Positions 24,601 to 35,379 of a stretch of 64,000 nucleotides of DNA are shown in pieces (the stretch's first letter is position 1; every line of letters starts with the position of its first letter). A program made the position numbers and the translations under genes. Below the pieces are notes generated by a model that saw only the letters and a program-made list of their open reading frames with translations, made no database searches and was not told where the DNA came from. Source of the DNA: Apoderus coryli (lineage: Eukaryota; Arthropoda; Insecta; Coleoptera; Attelabidae); NCBI GenBank assembly GCA_911728435.2, contig OU452210.1, positions 6,510,001 through 6,574,000 of the forward strand. Reading direction: 5' to 3'.

Positions 24601-27600
24601 TTGAGTAACGAAACTAACATTAGGACTCAGGTACAAACCTGGATTCCTACATGCGCTACTAAACGGGATTACATCATCAGATGTATTTATCTTAAAATTG
24701 TAGCTGTTTCTCAAGGCCTCAGCGTCCGGCCCAAAAATGATGGCCTCTGTTTTCTTTCCATTTAAATTGAATTGTGAGCTTTAGACACTGCAACAATAGA
24801 GCTTAAATCGCTTTAAATTTACATCGGGTAACTCGCTGTTAAAGAAGGAAATATATAGCTGAGTATCATCAGCGTACAGGTGACCACTACAGTGATTTAA
24901 AACTGTATGGAAATCGGACGTGTAAAGCGAAAATAGTAGTGGACCAAGCACACTGCTTAACCAAATCAGAAACATCGTTGCCCAATGCCACCTGCTATAA
25001 GCGATCTTTTAAATAATGCTGAAAGAAAGAGACACTCGAGTGACTCAGGCCAAAGTACTTTAATTTAACAGAGAGTGTTTCGTGGTTCAAAGTGTCAAAA
25101 GCTTTTGTAAAATCCAGTAGAATGAAAGAAGTATTTTTATTATTATCAGTTAGAAGTGCCGTTGAAGTGATGTGATGTTTGCGAAATCCAGATTGAGTTT
25201 TCGGTCTCTTCTTGTTATATAGTTAATAGAAAATCATTGAGTTTATTATAAACTATTCTTTCTAAAATTTTGGAGGCAGTGGGTAAAATGCTGATGGGAC
25301 GAAAGTGAGAAAGCTCAACAGGAATATTTGTCTTGGAAATTGGTGTTATTCATGATATTTTAAAGGCCTTAGGAAAGTAGTAGGACATCAAACACTTATT
25401 AATCAGGAATTTGAAGTATTTGCTTAGATACGGTATAACCAAACACAACATATGTAAGTTGATTCCATCACATCCACTTGCATTAGAATTTAATTTGGAA
25501 ATGATTCTCTCTACATACTCAGCGGTGACTTCAGAAAAATGGAAACCTGCCTCATCACAAACATTGTCATTAGAGTAAACACTAAAAATTCAAAATTAAA
25601 ATAAATGGCGTTCATTTTGGAACACCCTTTAGTTCGTCGGCATTAAAGTTAGTTGCAGGGTTGAAAGTTCAAATCTCACCTTTGCCTCTAGAACTTTTAT
25701 CTTGTTAATTTGGTAGCAAGATTTCTATGCACTCTCCTTTAATGACATATAATTTGTTTAGACTATAATAATTTAAAAAATAAGAAAGTACACCTTTTTT
25801 TGCTTACACCCCATATATATCTGTACATTTTCTGTTTCAGACAAACACCAACAATCAAACGACAACTAGTAAACCACGTGATCATTTATACAAAATTCTA
25901 GTAATTGGAGATTTGGGTACTGGTAAAACCTCGATAATAAAACGATATGTTCATCGTTTTTTTACTCAACATTATCGCGCCACTATTGGTGTTGATTTCG
26001 CATTAAAAGTGCTTAATTGGGATGAAAATACACTTATTCGTCTCCAGTTATGGGACATTGCAGGTAATATATATGTAAACAATTTATTAAAACCCACTTA
26101 TTTTGTTCAAACTACATTGTCTTTCTAAAGACAATGCCCGAGCTTTGTGCTTCAGCAAGTACTCCTTTATCTTCGGTAAAAAATGTTACATAAGTAGGAC
26201 GAAACAAAAATTTCAAGGCATAGAAAGATATTATTTAAACCAGTAGCGTGCGGTGGAAGCTGAGATCACAGAAGCAATAGGTACTATTGTTAATACTTGT
26301 CATGCATATATACATTTATAATAATATGCTTCTGATATTATAAACTAACAAAAAATTTTACTCACTTAGTCAGTGACATTTTCTATAGAACGTAAAATTT
26401 TTATAATATGTGTAGGTATTCGTCACTTCATTATTTTCAGACCTTAACTGATAAATGATAAATATTTAAAACAAGACGCTGGCTTTGCACATGTAAATCT
26501 TGATCTTAAACTCCCAACGTGTTCCGCTCGTGTCGTATACTGGCCGTGTCTGATCTATCAGACATGGCCAGTATACACTGTCACTGTATACAGTGACTGC
26601 AAAAAGTTTCATCCACTTGAGGTTTTATTAAAAACTATTATCTAATTTGATAGATCTTTCATTTTATTAATCTAAGAAAAACTATTGAACAAATCATGGT
26701 TACAATATTCTGCCACCATGTTGTACTGTCGGACACAAATGTTCTTGTTTAATTTCCACATTAAGTCTCGCCATAGCATATGATGTCCATCCGATTATAT
26801 TTAGATTAATCTGAGAATATAACACGTTGCCAAAAATTATGTGTTTCATTCATATATTTATTTGCAAACTCGTAATTAATCATTAACCCAATACTTCTTC
26901 ACTGTAGTTATTTTTATTACTGTCGGAATCCTTTGGCAGGCATGATTTATTATACGTCTTACATACAAGTGACAAATGTATCAAAAAACGCTGCATTCGA
27001 TGCCCTTTTATAATGTAAAGAGGGATGGGAACGGATAAACTATACCTAGTATTTTTTTCTTCTCTGTAAAATTATGATGCCATTCCCATAAGCCCATTAG
27101 GGTGTGTCTTTTATCAGTTGTATGATATTTAAAACCCATTTTAAGAAAAAATTTTCTATGGCAATAAATGTTTCTTTCGTCGTTGACCAGGCTTCTTTTT
27201 AGAGAAACCAGGGTAGGTATCCAAATCATACCTGTCAGTGGGCCAGAGACACTTTGCTTTTTTGGGAATGATAGGTTAGTACGATATCCTTTACCGAACA
27301 TAAAGGAGTACCTACTTCTTAAAACAGTGGAAATAATTTTGTGGCATATTCGATAACATTACATGCAATGTTGTTGTGTTGTTTAAATTATTTTCATTTC
27401 GCTCCTATTATGAGCTCAGAATACCACAGCCATACCAAAACATAAATACCGATCTCCCTTTACGCATTAGTGAAACGCCGACAAGCGGAGTTATTCAAAT
27501 ACATACAGTCCTTGCAACAGCACATATCTCACCGCAAGGAAGTCGATAAATTGATAACGGCAGCAGTTATTTTATTACTTTTTAATGTTTTTGATTCGAT

Positions 27601-29359
27601 GGATTCAGTTTATGCCCTGCTTTCGCCGAAGAGAATCCTCAGAATCAAATTTCATGAAATTTATTTTTATTTATAAATATCATAGTAGGTACCTCGAAAC
27701 AAATATTTACCTACTGGTTAGGAATAATTTGATCAAATTTATTTTGCCTTGTAATTCTTGAAACATAGTTCTTCAATGTTGTTACAGGTCAAGAAAGATA
27801 CGGCAACATGACGCGAGTATATTATAAAGAAGCAGTTGGTGCATTTATAGTATTCGACGTAACACGAAGAAGTACATTTGATTCTGTGAAAAATTGGAAA
27901 GCAGATTTGGATTCAAAAGTCCAATTACCAGATGGAACGGCAATACCGTGTGTACTACTTGGAAATAAAGTAAACTTATTCATACAAAGAATACAATTGC
28001 TTAAATATAATTTATTTCTAGTTTAATGTTTCAAATACTTACTTCTTTTTAGTGTGATCAACCAAAAGAAGGCATAGTAGCAAATCCAACAAAAATGGAT
28101 GAATATTGTAAGGAGTCAGGGTTTTCTGCTTGGTTCGAAACATCTGCAAGAGATAATATCAATATTGATGAGGCAGCTAGAGCTTTAGTTGAAAAGGTAG
28201 ATAGTTAAATAACTCAAAAAGTATAACGTTTTACCATTTTAACAAAAGACTTTTTTAAATATCGACATTGTCAGCATACTGAGGAGAGAATTATTAAAAC
28301 TAAATTAACCTACAGTACTAGAAATTGACAATAGTATTCCATCCCTGAATATTTTGGTCATTAGGGAATCTTCCTACAATTATTACAAACTATTCCAAAC
28401 AAAAATTGTCACAATTTTTTGTTGGATAAACAGAGCAAGAACAGTTTTAGAGCAGCCAATTTAATTAAAATAAGAGAATTAATTAATAATTATCCAATCT
28501 CTTTTAGCAATCACTGTATTATTTTATATAAAATTAAACACACTGATATATATGATGAAGTATTTTCGCTTTCACATGTTGCTCATCGAACCACTAGATT
28601 AAAATACACAATTTTCTTTGGCAAGGAGTCATCTTTTTTTCTAGTCACATCTTTCTGGACCTCCAGCCTCCACGGAATCCCTTGGGAATGTGGAAGGTTC
28701 TACATAGAGCAAACTAAACAATATATACCACATAGAACCATAAAACATACCTGTTAGACTGTAAAAATATCAAAGGGAACTAGTTATACATCATTTTGAA
28801 TGTGGACATTTGTTTGATTTTAAAAATATTAGAAATTTTTACCTAGAAACCAACCAAATCAAATAATACAGTTCACTTGAGGAAAAATAACCATAATTTT
28901 AATTCCTCGACATATAGTTATGAAATAATAAAGGTTAACAAGTCAACCCTGGCTACACTTCTGCGATACCTCGTCTACTGTACAACCTATTAAAGTAGCA
29001 TAGTTTGCTTTCAAACCCAAGAACATTTGAGTTTGAATAGCAAAACGATAGTACCAGTACTAATACATTTTATTTAATAGATACAAAATACTGCAACCTT
29101 AAAATGATGCATAATTTTATTTAATCAAATATTACACATTTTAATAAAAGGTACCTAATGCAATCATTAATTAAATTAATTGTTGTAGCCAGAAAATGTA
29201 CAAATTAATCTACGAAACGTTGTCAAGATTTTAATGTTTACCTATTTTCAGATTTTAGAGTATGATTCGATTTTAAATAACGATAAAGCTGGAGACCAGT
29301 TTACGATTACGCCTGAATCAACAGAACGGTCGAATAGTGAAAAAATATGTTCATGTTAA
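21681..29359 (+). CDS. ltd: Rab32/lightoid-family small GTPase
   Basis: Five exons, 21681-22112, 25841-26063, 27788-27969, 28053-28196 and 29252-29359, join in frame to 362 residues. Residues 1-144 form a basic, low-complexity extension. The GTPase domain follows: P-loop GDLGTGKTS (167-175), switch I TIGVDF (192-197), WDIAGQE (215-221), NKCD (278-281, split by intron 3) and ETSA (308-311). WDIAGQE with Ile in place of the usual Thr is typical of the Rab32/38 branch, which directs cargo to lysosome-related organelles such as pigment granules. The C-terminal CSC is a geranylgeranylation signal. The start ATG opens the exon's frame and is preceded by an A-rich context. Introns hold mariner, LINE, Tc1 and Penelope debris. 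Confidence 0.95.
22113..24295. other. Rab32 intron 1, left part
   Basis: No coding region or clear element is recognised in this AT-rich intron sequence. Confidence 0.4.
24296..24500 (+). pseudogene. Mariner 3' fragment in Rab32 intron 1
   Basis: The sequence encodes TPEEAVAAFRMHVLEIPKSE, WQKCFDN and a degraded KRM-x-K-C-I-type end, matching the C-terminus of mariner transposases. It is followed about 100 bases later by GGCAACCCTCGTA, which looks like a mariner terminal repeat. Only the 3' part of the element is present. Confidence 0.6.
24580..25560 (-). pseudogene. LINE reverse-transcriptase remnant
   Basis: Minus-strand blocks follow the RT order from high to low coordinate: TPISKTNIPVELSHFRPISI, then KILERIVYNKL, then [29 protein letters not shown] and the catalytic-site motif YADDTQLYISF (about 24870), then NGKKTEAIIFGP. 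The frame shifts several times. It looks like a 5'- and 3'-truncated jockey/CR1-like LINE within Rab32 intron 1. Confidence 0.8.
26064..26534. other. Rab32 intron 2, unremarkable part
   Basis: I see no gene or named repeat. The following 26890-27787 also lacks a recognised product; a 97-codon minus frame at 27008-27301 shows no family signature. Confidence 0.35.
26535..26576. repeat. Near-perfect palindrome
   Basis: GTATACTGGCCGTGTCTGA at 26535-26553 is complemented by 26558-26576 with one mismatch. A second palindrome, CACTGTATACAGTG, follows at 26583-26596. They abut the Tc1-like terminus. Confidence 0.7.
26585..26890 (-). pseudogene. Tc1-like transposase fragment with one terminus
   Basis: The minus strand encodes FANKYMNETHNFWQRVIFSD and, after a stop, SKYNRMD and QEHLCPTVQHGG. 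These match the region around the first catalytic Asp of Tc1-like transposases ('V-I-F-S-D-E-S-K-F-N'; 'C-x-x-P-T-V-K-H-G-G'). About 60 bases beyond, CAGTGACTGCAAAAAGTTTC (from 26590) resembles a Tc1-type terminus. It is truncated and inactive. Confidence 0.6.
28640..28980 (+). pseudogene. Penelope-like element GIY-YIG remnant
   Basis: The translation LHGIPWECGRFYIEQTKQYI followed by HRTIKH resembles the C-terminal GIY-YIG endonuclease region of Penelope-like elements ('I-P-x-E-C-G-x-x-Y-I-G-x-T-x-R' then 'R-x-x-E-H'). Further downstream, in other frames, are weak continuations. It lies inside Rab32 intron 4 and is broken by stops. Confidence 0.55.
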
Positions 29360-29515
29360 TGTACAACGTTGTTAACTACTGCAACTATAATTTTAAACGT
29401 TTTAAATAATACTTACTACTAATTTTAAGGCAGCTACATTTTATTATACTCTATTATGTAAAGATGCATTTTTGTATTTTTTTTTTGTTGACTAGGAATT
29501 TACTAAATGTTTGTA

Positions 29516-29521
29516 AATAAA
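29516..29521 (+). terminator. Candidate Rab32 polyadenylation signal
   Basis: AATAAA occurs 157 bases after the stop codon. A second copy is at 29550-29555. Confidence 0.55.
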
Positions 29522-30362
29522 ATGCGTTTAATGCCATGTACAATCTTTTAATAAATTTTATTTAAAAACGTAAAAAAATAATAAATTGTTTGTATTTAAG
29601 AGTTACTAATAACAAGAAAATATACATAAATATTGTCAGAATACAATTTTAACAATCAGTAAATATACTTATCAAAATGACTAAATTTTTTGACTTGAAT
29701 TAGCTACTGCATATTTTATTAATTTCTATGGCAAAAACGCCACTGCATTAATACATCAAGTACATCATACATATATTATCTACTAATATTAAAAAAACAG
29801 TAGAATTCACTATAATTGCCTATACAACCACTTTTATAAATATTATTGCAAAATCTAAATGCAATAGGCAGAAATCATATCCCAATAATAGAGGCTGCAA
29901 TACGTGAACCACTAAGAGAAAATTTCAATAATTTTGAGAATTGAAACACCATTCAAAACCGAGTTTCAAACAGTAAAATATTATAAAACAAGGAAATTCT
30001 CAAAAAGAGTTCATAATTAAAATAACATTGTGCTTTTCCAAAACACGTGTGTTGCTTATTTAATTTATTTAAATTACACTGGTTAACAACATGAAGTAGA
30101 AACACACTGTAACTTTTGACTGGTTCAGATATTTCAAATTTGCAACAAAAATACGCACGTGTTTTTGAAGTGAATTTGGAAATTCAAGGGCGACTTTTTT
30201 TAACCCTAGATTAATTTATATAAAATCACGTAAGAATCGTAAATGGAACGGGGGGGTCGAATGGCACATTAATGTTCAAAATGATAATAAAATAAGTGCA
30301 GATTTTGAAGTGAAATTGTGAAAACACTTTAAAATGGGGACCAGATCCCAGAGAAAGACGGG

Positions 30363-30470
30363 CTTTTTCAACAGGGTGGTGCTCCGTCACACTAAGCACA
30401 GCCGGTGCATGATTTTTTGAAGCAACACTTTTCCGAACACTGTTTTCACTTCAAGTCTGGTATATTTAGC
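30363..30470 (+). pseudogene. Short transposase fragment
   Basis: The translation FFQQGGAPSH followed by PVHDFLKQHFSEH matches the region around the second catalytic Asp in Tc1/mariner-superfamily transposases ('[10 protein letters not shown]'), with the Asp replaced by Gly. No termini were found. Confidence 0.5.
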
Positions 30471-31296
30471 AATGTCTAGTAATTAAAAAAACAAAAACAA
30501 GAAAACATTTTCTTACACAAACTGCTGATGATACATGAAATAATTCTTGTATAAACAACGTAATTTGTCTTGTGGCCCATGTTTTGTTGAAATAATTTTT
30601 GGAAGAAATAGAAACTTAACATTGGTACATTATTAATAGTGACATTAATCTTACGATATTTTGTTTATTATACGTGAAATTCTTCTAGAACCGTGACTAA
30701 TCATTTTTAACATCAAGTTTCTATCAAAATCTTTGCATTTATTATAAATGGAACTTACCAAAAAACCATGACTAGAATTTAAAAAATGAACATCGGTTTG
30801 AATAGAACAGGAGTCGATGACATATTCATACTCGAATGTCGTCAAATGACAGACATCGTATATATATATCCCAAATTATTATGCCGTATGCCATGTTTTG
30901 TTAGGTAATTAAAAACTTTTCATTTAATTTCAAACACTATTATGAATAAACAATTAAAAACGCTTAATAATTATCATTATTATGGCAAGTGATATAAAAT
31001 TCTGGAGAACAGAAAAATGAGAATATTCTGAGACCGATCTACAAACTCAAAACATAAATCAATTAGGCCATTTGTTTAGAATTTACTGTTTCTTTGAAGA
31101 ATATCAAAATAAATATTTCTATGCACAATATTGTTTTAGTAAATTTTTGTCCTCCCAAATTTGAATTTATGTTATGCATTAATTTACTTAACCACCAATA
31201 TTACGTAACTAACTTATGATGAAGTGTTCTCGTAAATGAAAAAAATCCTAAAAAAATGTCCCCGACTTTACGATATTATTGACAATATATCACATA

Positions 31297-31375
31297 ACAA
31301 GATGTTTGTGGGACATCTAAATCTCTTCGTAAATTTGAATCACACTGCCTGCCGAACACCACTGATGAGTTGTGT
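31297..31375. repeat. Dispersed repeat shared with 6836-6925
   Basis: The segment with CTCTTCGTAAAT, CACACTGCCT and CACCACTGATGAGTT is a diverged second copy of sequence lying just right of the MITE at 6612-6835. The preceding ACAAGATGTTTG also resembles that element's terminus. The two may be parts of one larger dispersed element. Confidence 0.5.
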
Positions 31376-32120
31376 GTGTCTGTTGATTTATATGAATTTA
31401 ATTATTTAAATTTGACGTAGTCAAGATTATTTGATTTATTATAATATGCTGAATAATCGTTGATTATGATAATATAAACACATTATGAGTAACATACAAA
31501 ATGTAATATCCAAATAATTCATATACCTACATAAAGTGTGATTGTGCTTACAGTATTACAATAAAGTCTTAATTTTATTTATTTATACATGTTTTCCGTT
31601 AAAAAAAGTGTTTTCTTATTTTCCTTACTCCATTGTTAGAAAAAATGTTTTAGTACTAATTGGATAATTCCCTCTAAGTTAAGATTTTGTTTTAATAATA
31701 ATTATATTCATGTACCTACATAATTATTATTTTAAAAATTTAAAAATAAATAATTTTAAACCTATCTTAAAACTATGTCCTTGTTAGTAATTTTATTCAT
31801 TGATTTGAAGGTGATATATTATCAATTTACTGTAATGTTGCATTTCGAGTTAAAAATGTGTCAAAGACAGAATTGTATAATTAAATATAAAACAAGGAAA
31901 ACATTGTTAAGGGATTATATATTTTTTCAATAATAAAGATCATAGACAAATATAAACCCTGGACAATAGATTACCTGTTTCCTTTAGTATTATTGGTTCA
32001 TAATAATAAATGCAAAGATACCTAAAATACAGATAATTAATTCATTTGGAATGTTCTTTCTTAAAAAAATCAACAAAAAATTCCTTTGGTAACTTAGCAG
32101 TAGCGAAATGTATAAATTAC

Positions 32121-33315
32121 TTAAGTAGATGTAACGCCTTTTCGGGCAACTAATAAATTTAACACAGGATGCTTTTTAATATAGCTAACAGCTTTTTTAT
32201 GTGTTACCATAGTGAAATCATATCCATTACACTGCAGAATCTTGTCATGGACACGTAGGCCTGCTCGAGATGCTGGACTAGAATCGTGAACTTCTGTCAC
32301 ATAAATGCCCTACAAAACAGAAATAATTCAATAGTTATTCAAAACGACGCTGCCAAAATATAGATTTCATTCCACAGTCTTAATCACAACTCATTTCCAT
32401 ACAAACAAGATCCTCTTTATTTTTAATGTTTTGTTGGAGAAAATGAAAATAACTTTACAAAATCTAATTGATTATAAATAATAAGCATTACATTGTAATA
32501 TCTCAAGGAGACGAAAAATGTGATGTTTACAATTAATTATTTGGTAGTTTAACATTGAATTAAATTCGCTAAAGGTTGCTTTTTCTAGAAAAACTTAATG
32601 CTGCAACTTTCCTTGTAAACGCGAAAGTTTCACTTCCTAAATATATAAAGTTTATAGTGTAGTAGTAGTATAGGGATGTGCCGGAGACTATGAAATCTAC
32701 TTTACGTGGTTTTTCTACGCGTTATCTATATATTGTTTACATCCGCTTTCTTCCATGTATAGAATATGTAAACTATGTATAAGTATAGAACTGATTTGTT
32801 ACTTCGGCTAACTGTCGCGCATATATAGATTTACAGATTTACAATACAGCTAAATTGACAAACTGACATTTAAGAGAAGGTAAGTCTTGATGTTTTTGGT
32901 ATCTGCCGGTTTTAAGCAAAATTCAAATCGTCACTGCAAATCGCCAGAAGTACAAAAATAATGCAAAACTGCTAATTTCTCAAAGTAATGATGTTACGCT
33001 AATTGTCAAATAATAATCATTATCGATGATAAATGTAAACTACAAAGTTTATCTAGAAGTACATACTTACATTATCAGTGTAGCCCTGTGGGCTTTTATG
33101 ATAATCCTGGTCTATTCCTCCACCGATTTTAAAGCCACATCGCATTGTATCTCCATCAATATCTTTGTGCAAGGTGATTGGAATCTGAAATATTACATTA
33201 TAACTATTTTAAGTAGCGATGAATCACTAATTAGCAAACAAGACATGTGAATAAGGGTAAAATCACTCACGCTCAAACATTCCATAGCAGTACCCGCCTG
33301 GTGTTGAAATGCCAT
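32121..33315 (-). CDS. TAX1BP3: Single-PDZ protein, Tax1-binding protein 3 (TIP-1) family
   Basis: Three exons, 33315-33271, 33184-33071 and 32309-32121, splice in phase 0 to a complete 115-residue protein. Nearly all of it is one PDZ domain. The carboxylate-binding loop is CGFKIGGGIDQD, followed by GIYVTEVHDSSPASRAGLRV, then DKILQCNGYDFTMVTHKKAV and a short tail. Vertebrate TIP-1 has the same layout (one PDZ and almost nothing else, about 124 residues) and acts as a competitive inhibitor of multi-PDZ scaffolds by occupying partner C-termini, for example of beta-catenin. The start ATG at 33315 begins MAFQHQAGTA, comparable in position to the vertebrate start. The gene is divergent from the leishmanolysin-like gene, about 2 kb away. 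Confidence 0.95.
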
Positions 33316-33899
33316 TTTAGCACACATTTTGAATTATTCTTTTCTTTTGTATTCAGTATCACAAACAAAAATTTATTATAATAATTATTTAAAATTGATA
33401 ATATAATATTTTGTTTAAAATAGATTGTAAACCTCTTGTTGATTGTTATTAAAATAATTGACAAAAGTGAGATCACTAAATCCGATAGACATTTGACAGC
33501 TGACAGAAGCCCACTAATAAAGCGGCCCACACACATGCAGTTTTGCTCGATTGTCAGCCTCCGCCAATACCTTCCAACCATATACGACACATTAAAATAA
33601 ATACGCGAGCATATTAACAAATATCTGTTGTTAAATATTAAAGTTATCGTGTCGAAAGGCAAAATTAGGTTTACTTTAATACTGCACGACCTTTGCAAGT
33701 GCACTATCTCCCAAATTAAAAAAATATCCCTTATTTTAAAATCAAATGCGCATTCTCAGATGAAAAATAAGGTTAACATTATTTGCGACTGCAATCTGCA
33801 ATAAATATCTCTCTAATAGCAGAATACCATTGTCTTCATAAGGACCCTATAAACACAATGGTAATAGCACTGTCTCTTTAACCAGATAATATACAAACT

Positions 33900-34110
33900 A
33901 ACTTTAACTAGGAATTCGGAACATCTTTTTCTCGCTTATCGTTTCTCTGTTTTCTGTTGCAACGCGCATTAACTATATAGGTTACCTCCATATCTCTGGT
34001 TACCTCATTGAGCAGCTTATGGCGAAGGGATTGCGCGGGGATCGTGACGTCAGCGGCGACCGGAGTTCTGTAGTCACTAGATTTGCGCAATTTAGTTTAT
34101 CGTTTTTGAG
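33900..34110. promoter_or_regulatory. CpG-rich block with a CRE palindrome
   Basis: Against an AT-rich background this block has many CpGs and the perfect cAMP-response-type palindrome TGACGTCA at 34045-34052. It lies between the divergent TAX1BP3 and leishmanolysin-like genes and could belong to either promoter. This is inference only. Confidence 0.35.
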
Positions 34111-35084
34111 ATAGGCGTTTGAGATGTTACTGAAAGAATTTTATACTTCCTCGAATAAGAGTTTAGACATTTCGGTGTTTTTGTGAATATTATTATTATA
34201 TTATGTTTTGTGTTTTGTTTAAAGTTGTGTGAACATTTTTTTAAAAAAACTTGTTTTGACCTATATTACCCATACTACTACTACTACTTTTTATAAAGGG
34301 CAATATCATAATACTAGGTACAAAAATACTACACCCAACACTAATGTTATAACTTTGGAAATAAAGATTGTTAATTTTTAATATTTAATCAAAGGCTCAC
34401 GAAAAAAGAGATCCATAATGCCGATAGATAAATGTTTATAACTGTAATAAATAATGCCGTGAAAAAGGAAGCCGGTCGCCGGTGACGTAGATTGCTTGCG
34501 GTAGGTCAAGATCAATCGAGGCAACCTATTTAGCTAATGCGCCCTGGTATATACCGGGTATCAAGAGATAGCAGCAGTTTGGCTTTAGCCATAATGAAGT
34601 AGAGTAACACACACAATATAGCATATATCGATACTTTATTTATTTTAATACCCAAACATATTGCTTTCTTTCGACAAAAATTTTAGGATCCCAAGGTGTT
34701 TTGATTCTTGATCGTGTTCTTTCACGTTAAATCGTGGTCTTCATCCCCACTCAAATCGAAAAACTTGATCCTCCGTAGTCCTCTTGCCCCACTGAAACAT
34801 TAAAAATTCGTGATTCAATTCATTTTGATTTTGATTTATTGTAACCTACAAATTTGATTTTGTCATTTTTGTCTTCCGTTCTGTTCGTAAATAGTAAACA
34901 AAACCATGAAAAACTCAACAAAGGACGTCGTTCTTTCGTTATAAAATCCGAATCATGATCCATCCGATCGAATCGGTAAATTGATTGATGAAACAAATAG
35001 ATTTATTTTTCGATACTTCCATGTATTTTAATGTATTTTAATTTTTGGCATCCCTATCTACAATAAATACAATGCCACACTCAA

Positions 35085-35345
35085 ATAATAGAGAGAACAA
35101 AGCGATAGGCACGCCACCGATCCGCGACGGTCGCCGATAGAAACACGGCGACCCATTACCGAACGTTTCAATTGGCTCAGCACAATAGGAAACTACTATG
35201 TTTGCTCCTCGCTCAACTGGTGCCTCCAGTCTCAACAATTTTGTTTTCTCCAGTTGATGTTTTGCCTTGGTTGGTGCGGGTATTGAGAGATATTTGGTGT
35301 GTTGCCAATGTTATTTGTTATTTTGTTGTCGTGCGCGTCCTAACC
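35085..35345. promoter_or_regulatory. GC-rich block upstream of the leishmanolysin-like first exon
   Basis: A CpG-rich patch (for example GATCCGCGACGGTCGCCG near 35120) ends about 40 bases before the first in-frame ATG. It probably includes the promoter or 5' untranslated sequence. No TATA box or initiator could be fixed. Confidence 0.35.
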
Positions 35346-35379
35346 TCAAAATAACGCGAATGAATTTGTTTAGTTTTTA

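Larger units (their letters stand above)
29560..32120. other. Intergenic region between Rab32 and TAX1BP3
   Basis: Apart from the transposase fragment at 30363 and the dispersed repeat at 31297, this AT-rich region shows nothing I can name. Confidence 0.4.

Noticed and set aside
27008..27301. 97-codon minus-strand frame in Rab32 intron 2
   Set aside because: No motif could be recognised and both flanks are non-coding. It may belong to unidentified transposon debris, but nothing supports a gene.
33273..33704. 143-codon minus-strand frame overlapping the TAX1BP3 first exon
   Set aside because: It shares the strand but is out of frame with the PDZ gene, is composed of AT-rich hydrophobic residues, and conflicts with the well supported exon at 33271-33315.
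35038..35354. Opposing open frames in the GC-rich block upstream of the leishmanolysin-like gene
   Set aside because: They are explained by local GC content (few stops). Neither shows domain features, and the region fits a promoter better.
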